Notes under the pieces: generated by a model
Told to the model about the DNA's origin: nothing
The model's database searches: none
What the model saw: the letters and a program-made list of their open reading frames with translations, nothing else
Shown here: piece after piece, positions 23,685-32,500 of the stretch
Position numbering within the stretch: the stretch's first letter is position 1
How the letters are laid out: each line of letters starts with the position of its first letter
From: Candidatus Aenigmatarchaeota archaeon
GTDB lineage: Archaea; Aenigmatarchaeota; Aenigmatarchaeia; QMZP01; JAFGSV01
Length of the DNA: 54,282 bases
Assembly (NCBI GenBank): GCA_016934325.1
Contig: JAFGSV010000015.1
Span: 1-54,282 of the forward strand
Direction of reading: 5' to 3'
Translations under genes and position numbers: made by a program

Positions 23685-26600
23685 TTAAGTCGCGGGCGTT
23701 GGAGAACAGTACATGTCGTACAACTGGCCCTTGCTGAACACATTGACGAACGTGTCCCTGCATTGCGCATCATTTTCAGAACCCGTCTTGCAGCATATGT
23801 CCCCGGATATACCTTCTACGGCTCTGCACTCGAGCCCGCTTGCGCAGTCTTCCGGAACATGCTTCCTGCAGCCGCCCCACCCGTTTTCACAGGGGTTTCC
23901 TTCCCCGGTACCCCCGATATAATCCCCCTTCACGTTGCGGCCGGTCTTAATGTTCGAGCAGCATGCGCTGTCTGCAACGATTGCCGCGGGCGGTATGGTG
24001 ATATCAGTGCATACGTCGCTGAAGGCGAACAGGGTGTCCTTGGTTTCCCACTTCCTGAACCTGAACGTGGCATGCGCCCTCACGTAATACGTGACGCTGG
24101 GACTGACGGGATTCGGGGTCGATGGGAAATAGCAGAAGATTGCCGAAGCCGGGTATTTCTCGAACTCGTTCCACACGTACGAGGGCCCGGTCTTTGTTGG
24201 CACCGGGTTGCATATGGGCGTCATGACCTTGTCGCCGTATTTCATCAGCTCGGCCGGCATGTCGAACGTGACGTTTACGGAATCCCACATGATTGCCGAA
24301 TCCCTGCCCTCGGCGGACGTGAGGTTGAATCCCAGATAGTAGCGCCTGCTCTCGCCTCCGATGAGCGGCTGGTCGAAAGAGCCTAATGAGAGCTTGACAG
24401 GGGAGGTCGAGATGTGGGACCCGACCTTGGACAATGAGAAGGTGCCCTTCTGGGACCTCTCCCTCCACTCCTGCTCGCTTATGATCGTGATGGGCATCCA
24501 GGCGCTGACCTCGTAATCGTACTCGACGCTGACGTTGACCCTTATGTACTTGTTCCTGTCCGTAAGCCTGAGGCCTCCGCCTTCCTTCAATCTGTCGCAG
24601 TCCGTGTCCATGGTGAAGAACAGCGGGATAATGTATTCCTTCTCCATCTCCTTGGTCTCGAAGACGCCGCCGTCAGGACCGATGGTTATTGAATCTTTTA
24701 AGTCATCGGGGACGTCGACCCAGACCCTCACGTTCTTGCCCTTCTCAGGGCCGACGTTCTTGACGCTGAAGGTGAGCATGGTGGTCATCCCCGGATAAAT
24801 GGCAGGAACGCTGAGGCTGTCAATCTCGACGCCGAATGACCCAGTTGGACCATGGGGATTCGGCTCATAGGAACCTTCCATGATACCCTTCGCGAATCCC
24901 ATGGGGTTGGTGAAGAGGGTCCAAGTCTGCCCGAAGGTCTCTCCCAGCGTGCTGAAGAGGTCTCCCAATGGCGCGGTCACGGTACCGAAGGCGTTGTGAA
25001 CCGCGGGCCACCATTCACCGAAGAAGCCGTACCCGACAATCTGCTCCCCAGCCCCTCCCGCATAAAAGACAAACACGAGTATAAGCACCAGTATCCCCGT
25101 GTAGGGCCTGGTCTGCGCCGGCGAGAAGACACCACCTATCAGCGCGATTATCCAGAAGGGCAGGAAGATGCTTCCCGCTAGTGTGGCGACGTCTAGGTTC
25201 ATGCCAGCCCCGCCGAGCACCGTCCATAAGCCTATGCCCATCAGTATGATGAAGAGGATCTTGTCGAACATCTCATAGTTGGCAGTGATACCGCTGCCCA
25301 TATGCCCTATGGCCCTTGCGAGGTTCTCTTTCTCAGCCGCAATGGGAAGGATTAGGAAGAAGGCGAGGGACAGGACGCCAAGCTCAAGCGACTCGAAAAC
25401 GGAGGAGAATATGTAGAACAGCAGCAGCGCCACCGGGACCCTTATAAGGCCCTCGACGAACTTGTACGGCTCGTCGGTGCTGAACTCAGCGGGCAGGCTG
25501 AAGTATGCCATGAAGGCGAAAACCAGCAGGAGGATGCCCCTGAACGGCACGTCCAGCGTGAAGAAGCCCCACCCGAAGAAGAAGAGCATCGCTATCTTCA
25601 GCAAGGATTTCGTGGCAGATATACCCGTAGAATACCTGTTGTCGAAGCCTTCGCCGCTCGCGAAAAGGCTACCCAACCGGTAATCCTTCCAGTCATCGAC
25701 CAATTTGGTCTTTTTTGGGCTTGGCAATATGTTCCTCGCTGCCCAGCAGGTGAACGCGACCAGGAACGGCCAGCCAAGGATGGCGCCAGCCACGATTCCA
25801 ATAAGCGCAAGAACCAGACTGAAAGTAGATTTCTCTGTGTATTTCTCCATGCCATATAAGAATTTTCCCGCCCTTCCATATCTCCTCCCAATTCTTCCTC
25901 CCTTTCGTCTTCCATAGTCTCCGCCGTATTTTCCTCCGAGGTAGCGACCCCACTCTTCCGGTTTGTCAAAGCCGGCCTCATATGCTTCTTTTGAAGCAAG
26001 TGCCGCCCTCCCTTCCTCCGTGAGGAACTCTTCCCCCTTCTTCAACTTCTTGCCCAAAGACTGCCTGTATTTGTTCAGATCATCCCCGGACAGCATATTT
26101 TTCGGTTCATCGGGATCGAACCCGGAATTCCTCAATGCGTCCTCTGAAATGCCGAGCCTCTTCGCATAGGCGTCGGTGAAGCCATGGGAATTGATGACGC
26201 TCTCCATCCTCTTGATTTCATCCTCCCTCATGCTCTGCAGTCGCCTGTTCTGCAGCCGAGGCAGGTTCTTCAGTATTTCCAGCTGCTCGAGCTTCTTCGC
26301 CTTTCTTACATCCAGCCAGTGCTTGTAATCCCTCTCGTTGAGGTCCATGAACCAAGGCTTGATAATCCTCCCCCCTGTAGGTACTACAAACTCCCTTCCC
26401 CTGCACCTCGGGTTATGGCAAGCAAGCCTGTGAATCGCCCCGTTATTGAAACCTTCCACCGATATTCTTTGCCCGCAGACGGGGCAGAGCTCTGTCGGCG
26501 CCCTCTCCACGTTTATTATCGGATTGAGGGGCAGCATGCCACGTTCTGTCTCGATGAATTCCCCGCCGCAATGGTCGCAGGCGAATTGACTGGTATTGCC

Positions 26601-26699
26601 CAGTCTCCTGAGAGTATGCATCTCCCTGCCGAAAGTCCTTCCGCACGTGGGGCAATAACCTGTCCTTATGATATTGGCGTCCCCGCCATCTTCAGCCAT
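23685..26699 (-). CDS. large zinc-ribbon, multi-TM protein with exported CARDB-like domain, 1004 aa
   Basis: Modular protein. Residues about 10-110 hold four CxxC-type knuckles (CPTC, CDHC, CPVC, CHNPRC), enough for two zinc ribbons and probably cytoplasmic. Residues about 130-280 are charged. About nine TM helices follow between about 290 and 580. The outer part (about 620-900) is beta-rich: it opens with VEIDSLSVPAIYPG and MLTFSVKNVGPEKGKNV and contains the core seen in the three lipoproteins (VNVSVEYDYEVS, then ITIISEQEW). A Cys-rich C-terminus (11 Cys, including CCSN and ICCK) ends in CSPTPAT. It ends the large surface locus. It could carry signals between cytoplasm and surface, or assemble the surface structure; both are inference. 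A GGGAG lies before the ATG. Confidence 0.78.
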   Translation of the reverse strand: MAEDGGDANIIRTGYCPTCGRTFGREMHTLRRLGNTSQFACDHCGGEFIETERGMLPLNPIINVERAPTELCPVCGQRISVEGFNNGAIHRLACHNPRCRGREFVVPTGGRIIKPWFMDLNERDYKHWLDVRKAKKLEQLEILKNLPRLQNRRLQSMREDEIKRMESVINSHGFTDAYAKRLGISEDALRNSGFDPDEPKNMLSGDDLNKYRQSLGKKLKKGEEFLTEEGRAALASKEAYEAGFDKPEEWGRYLGGKYGGDYGRRKGGRIGRRYGRAGKFLYGMEKYTEKSTFSLVLALIGIVAGAILGWPFLVAFTCWAARNILPSPKKTKLVDDWKDYRLGSLFASGEGFDNRYSTGISATKSLLKIAMLFFFGWGFFTLDVPFRGILLLVFAFMAYFSLPAEFSTDEPYKFVEGLIRVPVALLLFYIFSSVFESLELGVLSLAFFLILPIAAEKENLARAIGHMGSGITANYEMFDKILFIILMGIGLWTVLGGAGMNLDVATLAGSIFLPFWIIALIGGVFSPAQTRPYTGILVLILVFVFYAGGAGEQIVGYGFFGEWWPAVHNAFGTVTAPLGDLFSTLGETFGQTWTLFTNPMGFAKGIMEGSYEPNPHGPTGSFGVEIDSLSVPAIYPGMTTMLTFSVKNVGPEKGKNVRVWVDVPDDLKDSITIGPDGGVFETKEMEKEYIIPLFFTMDTDCDRLKEGGGLRLTDRNKYIRVNVSVEYDYEVSAWMPITIISEQEWRERSQKGTFSLSKVGSHISTSPVKLSLGSFDQPLIGGESRRYYLGFNLTSAEGRDSAIMWDSVNVTFDMPAELMKYGDKVMTPICNPVPTKTGPSYVWNEFEKYPASAIFCYFPSTPNPVSPSVTYYVRAHATFRFRKWETKDTLFAFSDVCTDITIPPAAIVADSACCSNIKTGRNVKGDYIGGTGEGNPCENGWGGCRKHVPEDCASGLECRAVEGISGDICCKTGSENDAQCRDTFVNVFSKGQLYDMYCSPTPAT

Positions 26700-26882
26700 A
26701 TTCCAGTCTCCCAGCTATATTTTTCAGAGAATAAACGCAGGCAATGCATTTGGATAGCATCCCATACCTGTACAATGATATCCCCTATTAACTATTTACC
26801 CGTAAATTGTATAAATCCTTTCATCGATGACAATCTGTTAAAATCAGGAACAAGGAGGAACGGGTTAGGATGGAAGAACAAT

Positions 26883-28001
26883 TCATGCGAGCTCGACGCT
26901 GACGTCGCCCACGTCGAAGGTGCCAGTCCCGCTTATCTGCAGCCAGTTGGTGCCCCTCTCGAGCAGGTCAGCGTCGAAGGGGATGCTGTTCCATCCCTCG
27001 GTCGCGTAGGTGGAGCCCGCGCTCTGCTCGTTGATCTTCACGAGCAGGTCCCCCGTCCTATCTATGTCTTCCACGTACATCCTCACGACGCCGCCTTTAG
27101 CCTTCAGCGAGTTGAGCTGTGGATCCGTCACGTCGAACTTCTCCTTCATGACCCTCTGGTCCTTGGAGACATAGGTCTTCATGATAACGTCCTGCAGCTC
27201 GTATGAGCCGTTGACGGCCATGAACGCCAGCCTGTTCGTGCCGGGTATGATGGAGGCCGTCGTCATGCCGGTATCCGTGAACTCTACCCTCTGCTGCCTC
27301 TCCGGGACGCCGCTGAAGATCTCCTCGCCGTTGACCTTGACGACCAGGTTACCCCTCTTGCTGGCCGTGAACCAGCTCAGGTCGAACCTGTCGAGCGACT
27401 CGAGCTCGTCCTGGGAAACCGAGAAGCTGACGAACTTCGCCGGGCCGTATTCAGCGTTTACCTCGAAGTCCTTGATGTTGTAGACGGTGGCGGCCCAGAA
27501 GAGCATGCCCGGCCCCTGGGCGGATACCTGCAGCGTGTTCTCCTGCTTGATGCTGCCGGGGTACAGGGTCACGGCCTCGGCGCCCCTGGCGATCTTCTTG
27601 TCGTAGACGACGTCGCCGTTCCAAGCGATCATGAGGTTCCCGTACTGGTTGGAACCCTCCACGGTGAAGGTTATCTCGCCGCCCTTGAGCCATTCGACTA
27701 TGTGCTCGGGGACGTAGACGGTGAACTGCTCGCTGGCCGAGCCGAACAGGCCAGCCGTTATCTCCATCCTCGGCACGGCCTTCAGGGTCTCGAGCTGCGG
27801 CAGGCCCACGCCGAAGCTGCCGTAGTCCTGCGACCTCGAGACGTAGTTATCAGAATACCCGATCGTCCCCGCGCTGAACTCGTGTATGATTCTCATTTCG
27901 GGGGGCAGGCCCTCGGGGTAGTAGGGGTAGTATGCGGACACCGCCAGCAGTATGATGAGGACTATGGCTATTATTATCAGAGAGCCAATGAATGTGTCCA
28001 T
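26883..28001 (-). CDS. membrane-anchored exported beta protein, 372 aa
   Basis: One N-terminal TM helix (IGSLIIIAIVLIILLAVSAY) tethers a beta-rich outer part. Three similar-looking segments can be seen: FTVEGSNQYGNLMIAWNGD, FTASKRGNLVVKVNGEEIF and MYVEDIDRTGDLLVKINEQ. Each has a G-[ND]-L-[MVL]-[IV]-x-[WVI]-N motif, and they are separated by about 95-100 residues. This suggests three jelly-roll, carbohydrate-binding-like modules. There are no Cys, unlike its neighbours. It has its own leaderless promoter and lies between the two-cassette locus and the 1004-aa gene. Function unknown; glycan binding is possible. Confidence 0.72.
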   Translation of the reverse strand: MDTFIGSLIIIAIVLIILLAVSAYYPYYPEGLPPEMRIIHEFSAGTIGYSDNYVSRSQDYGSFGVGLPQLETLKAVPRMEITAGLFGSASEQFTVYVPEHIVEWLKGGEITFTVEGSNQYGNLMIAWNGDVVYDKKIARGAEAVTLYPGSIKQENTLQVSAQGPGMLFWAATVYNIKDFEVNAEYGPAKFVSFSVSQDELESLDRFDLSWFTASKRGNLVVKVNGEEIFSGVPERQQRVEFTDTGMTTASIIPGTNRLAFMAVNGSYELQDVIMKTYVSKDQRVMKEKFDVTDPQLNSLKAKGGVVRMYVEDIDRTGDLLVKINEQSAGSTYATEGWNSIPFDADLLERGTNWLQISGTGTFDVGDVSVELA

Positions 28002-28023
28002 ATATAATTATTCCGCACCGAAT

Positions 28024-28034
28024 CTATTAAAATT
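28024..28034 (-). promoter_or_regulatory. TATA box of the 372-aa gene
   Basis: AATTTTAATAG on the minus strand, about 28 nt before the ATG at 28001. Confidence 0.5.
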
Positions 28035-28100
28035 GATGCCCTGCGCACGGCAATTTTTCCATGAATATCCCAAACCACAAAACCAGTCATGGAGAGGGGA

Positions 28101-29474
28101 TCAGATGCCGAGGCTCTCCCAGCCGCCCTCGCCCTCCACGCTCATCCTCTTGTAGATGAACAGTATGAGAACGGCTATGATGACTATCACCACGGCCGTC
28201 ACGATCCACAGCACGTAGTTGGTTTCCGCCGGGGCCGTTGTGGCGCCGGGGGTGCGCCCGTCGCTTCCGGGGACCGCCCCCGTCACGGACCTCAGCTCTT
28301 CCCAGTCCTCCAGGCTCGCCCCGCCGCTGGCCTCGTAGTCCGCAATGAAGCCATCCTGGTCTAGCTTGTCGGCGTCCGCCACCATCTCGTCGACCGTGAG
28401 CCATGCATCCGCCGACCTCTTTCCGCCGTCCGCGCCAGTGACCACCGCCGTAAGCTTGTATGTGTTTATGTCGGCCGTAGTGGGCCTGACCGTGAACGTT
28501 ATGCTCCTGCTCTCCCCCTTGGCGAGGAAGACCGAGTATGGCGAGAAGTCGGATTCGAGGCCGTATTCCAGGGCAACGGACGCTGACAGCTCCTGACCTT
28601 CCCCGTAGTTCTGGAACTTGAGCACGTACATGGTCGTCTGCTGGCCCATGATGCTCTTTGTCTCGGGCGTGAGCCAGGCGAAGAATCCGGACTGAGGCGC
28701 ATCCGAGGCCTGCCTGACGTGCAGGACGCCCCTGACGGCTCGCTGGCAGTCGCTTATCTCGCATCCCTGGGCGGAGACGACAACGATGAAGTCATAGTCA
28801 CCCACGGTGCCCGGTGCCACGACCTTCAGCTCGACCTCCTGCTGGCCGCCGCCAGCGGCCACGCTCGACTTGCTCGCTACGATGCTCATCTCTTGGGTCC
28901 CCTTCGCTATCTCGAGCGTCAGCGGGAGGCTCGAATCCAGCAGCAGCATGAACGAGACGGCCTCTCCAGGGTCCGCGTATTGATCCGGCTGTACGAAGGA
29001 AGCGCTGAATATGTCGGTGTGTCCCGCCATCGCATCGCAGGCGTTGCCGCCGGCGGAGCCGTCGAGGACGTCCACGTCGTCGTACTTGCCCACGCAGATG
29101 CCGTAATCATAGCTGACGTTGCCCTCGGGGGTATCCACAGTGACGTGTATGTTGGCCTGGTCGCCCAGCTTCCTTCCCTTGGCGCTGAAGCAGAGCGGAA
29201 CGACGACAAGGTTCTCGGGGCCGGCCACGAAGCTCGTGAAGTGGTTGTCGATCCATTCGCCTCCTGCCGGGGGCTCCTGAGCGTACAGGGTATACTCCCC
29301 CCTTCCATTCTGGCCGAACAGGATTGTAGTGCACAGCTCGTTATCCGGCTTCATGGAGAAGTATGTCGCCGCCGCGGCATTCCCTGCTGACATGGAAATG
29401 GAAATTATCAGGGCCAGCAGGATAGTCAAAGCCCTGATCCCGGATCCAATCCCTTTAGCATCCTTGCTTTTCAT
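28101..29474 (-). CDS. exported single-TM protein, cassette A third gene (457 aa)
   Basis: Signal peptide (LTILLALIISISMSAGNAAAA), outer beta-rich domains, and a C-terminal TM helix (YVLWIVTAVVIVIIAVLILFIYKRM) with a short cytoplasmic tail. It is paralogous to the 442-aa gene at 37677: shared landmarks are FSMKPDNELCTTILFGQNGRGEYTL, YDYGICVGKYDDVDVLD, RAVRGVLHVRQ, FTVRPTTADINTYKLTAVV and KRSADAWLTVDE. Conserved Cys pairs suggest disulfides; CARDB-type folds are likely. It follows the 2048-aa gene by 35 nt. Of two adjacent ATGs the second has GTGAT six bases upstream. Probable surface partner of the giant protein. Confidence 0.78.
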   Translation of the reverse strand: MKSKDAKGIGSGIRALTILLALIISISMSAGNAAAATYFSMKPDNELCTTILFGQNGRGEYTLYAQEPPAGGEWIDNHFTSFVAGPENLVVVPLCFSAKGRKLGDQANIHVTVDTPEGNVSYDYGICVGKYDDVDVLDGSAGGNACDAMAGHTDIFSASFVQPDQYADPGEAVSFMLLLDSSLPLTLEIAKGTQEMSIVASKSSVAAGGGQQEVELKVVAPGTVGDYDFIVVVSAQGCEISDCQRAVRGVLHVRQASDAPQSGFFAWLTPETKSIMGQQTTMYVLKFQNYGEGQELSASVALEYGLESDFSPYSVFLAKGESRSITFTVRPTTADINTYKLTAVVTGADGGKRSADAWLTVDEMVADADKLDQDGFIADYEASGGASLEDWEELRSVTGAVPGSDGRTPGATTAPAETNYVLWIVTAVVIVIIAVLILFIYKRMSVEGEGGWESLGI

Positions 29475-29509
29475 CATACTATCACATTATCTATATAATC
29501 TCATGCTGT

Positions 29510-32500
29510 TTATGTTCCTGGTTGACATTCCGTCTTGCAGCATTTCCACTGGGCAGTACCCGCCAGCTGCGAAGGCGTGGGATGCGGCAGCAGGCACGTT
29601 TGGTCGGGAGCGCACCACTTGCCTCCCAGTCCGCCCTTGTCCGTGCTCTCCGTGCAGTACGTCTGGGCAGTGGCGCAGAATGACGGATTGCAGCACCGCC
29701 ATACATCTGATGCGCCCAGTGCATTTGACCCAGATATACCCGCTAGCATCACGGATAATGTCATACCGTACTCGGCTTTCTTGAATTGGGGCGGTATAAC
29801 ACCGTTCTGATTGGGCTGTATGCATATCTGGTCGCCTGTGCACCACTCTCCCGAAAGGCTTCGGCAATATGCCACAGCATCATCAAAATATTTGCCCTGT
29901 TTGCAGCATTTCCAGTCGCCTATCACGCCGTCCGGCCTGGGCTCCCCCTCGAAGCAAAGGCCGCTGCTGTACCACTTGCCATTCTTGGACGTGCAGTATT
30001 CCTGGGGCGTCAGGCATTTGTTCTCGTAGCAGATCGTTTCGGGCATGTATTTGCCCAGTGGTGGTTCGGGCGGGCCGACTTCAGGCGGCGGAAGCGTCTT
30101 TTCGCACTCCGACTCGAAGCCCGCATTTGTATTCGGTGCCGTGTAGCAAGTGCCGGATGTGTATTGGCAGCAGCCGCGGGCCTGGACTGTCGTGGGCGTC
30201 GTTGTCACCGTCGGCGGGCCAGAGGTGCCTGTGTATGAGGAATCGTACCTGAAATCGCCGTTGCAATCGATCGTGCATGGCTGCCATGATACGCTGAAGG
30301 TCCCCTTCAAGATGGCCCCCTTGCATACCTCGGACGGGGATGTGGTCCTGTCCCACCAGGTCGCACCGGTCACGAAGTTCTCGCACCTTCCCGTGTTGAG
30401 GGTGGCTACCTGTCCGCCGCTGGTGCAGGTGAGCCCGTCGCTCGTGACATCGCAATTGATCGAGCCCCTGCTCTGCGAGAGCCTGATCGCGCGCATGGCA
30501 ACCTGGGTCGGAAGGCTGCCGCCGCTGACCTGATAGTAATAGTTGAAGCTCAGCGAGACCTGGCCATACGTCCCCTGGCTGCCGGTTGGCGGGAAAGCGT
30601 AGTTCATGTTGATGGTGCTTCCGGGCCCGACCGTGCTGCCGAACGCCGGATCCGCTTGGATGTAAGAGCTTCTCCCCCCCGAGGACATATCGAGGTTATA
30701 CGAGAAGTCGGCCCAGCTCTGCATTTGGGTCGCCAGGTCGCTTCCCAGCCCTTGGTGGCATGCAGCCAGCTTCCTGTAGTATTCGGATATCCTCCTGGAC
30801 CTCTCGTATCCCGTCTCAGTGTCGCCGGGCTGTCTGGCGAGCTGCGATTCCGCCTCCATCTGGCATGCCTGGTACTTCATGGACATGTCCTGGATCTGCG
30901 TGATCATCATGAGAAGCTGCAAAGCCAAGCTCAGCAAGTTGCACACCTTGGTCATGCCGGCAAGGAACTTGGCGCCAGCCGACCCTCCGAACAGGGCGAG
31001 GGCTCCGCATATGCCGATTGCCACCCCGATGGCATCAACCATCTTATCCTCGCATTCCAGCATATCAGAAGCGACCCATATGAAGGCAAGCCCCGCGAGG
31101 ACGCCTGCCGCAGAAGAGCCCCATTTCCCGAGTCCGGCCGTAGCGCTCATCATGCTGCTGAAGACCCCCATGGGGATGTTGCCTCTTCCCTGCTGGTTCA
31201 TTGGGCCCTGCTGCTGGTTAAGCCATTTCTGCCTGGCATCGGCCCCGATGGATTTCCTCCCCTCACCAATGAACATATCCCTTTCATGACCCGCCCCACC
31301 ATATTGGGCCAGTCGGTTCTTGTATGCTGGACTGTTTGCGTCGACATTCGAAAACTTATTCAGGCCGGCATCGTATGCCTCCTGCTCAGTCGCGCTGGAT
31401 GCGGCATCCTTCCCTACGTCGTCGGCCGCTTTATCGACGACCCCGCCCGCCATGAGGGAGCATATGGTGCAGATCGCAAGAATCGAAACGATGGTGCAGA
31501 CCATCCTCCTGGCCTTCTCCATGGCCTCCTTGGCGTCCTTCAGGGACTTCTCGAGTTCGAGCAGGTTCTCGTTCTTCATCTCGTTGACGGTAACCTTGAC
31601 GTCGTTGATGCTGTCCACCTTTATCACCCTCTCGTAATCGCCTGTGTGACTCGGGACCTGGACCGTAAGGCTGATGGACTTAATGTCGTGCCGGCTCACA
31701 TGCTTGTCGCCTGCGAACGCCGAAATCGTGTATGATCCATCGGGATTGAGCATCGCATAGAGGTTCCATCCGTCCGCTATGTCCTCCCCCGGGGAAATCG
31801 CGTCAGAGAATGCCTCACCCTTGTCCCATACGTATGAGGTGGAGATTACACTGGACATCCAGGGCTTGTGGCTCAGGTGAGCCCTGAGCTTGATTTGGTC
31901 CTGGAAGACGCACTGGTATGAGAGGATCTTGAAGGTGTCCATGTCCCAGGGGGCAAGCTGGCAGTTGGTGTTCAGGCCGACCGGCTCAACTGTCATAGTT
32001 ATCTGGCTTTCCGGATAGCAGGCGCCCTCGATGGTGCAAACGTCCTCCTTGTTGGTACATCCGCAGTCCTGGCAGCAGTTGTTCGATGTCTCGCCGAGGC
32101 TGGTGTCGCACACGCTGTTGCCGCAGTTCGGCAAGCCCTTCTTGCCCACCACCACCACGAAATTGTCGCTGACCTCGTTCTGCAGCACCTTCCCCCGGTA
32201 GTCGCCGTGCGTTATCCTAGCCTTGAGGTTGAGGGTGTGGCTCCCCTCCTCGGCGCACGCGGGGAAGTAATAGACCGGTATCTCGCACTTGTACGAGCTC
32301 GACTGCAGTTCGCCATAGGTCAGCGGGGAGCACGTGAAGTACTGCTCCGTGAAAGTGTTACCGGCATATTCCATGAACCATTCTATGAAGTGCGTGTTGT
32401 ACGGCATGTTGTCAAGATGGACTGTAACCGTCACCTTGTTATCCGCGTTGGCCTTCGCGGAGCAGTCAAGCGAATCGGGGCCCACGTCGTCGACCACTAG

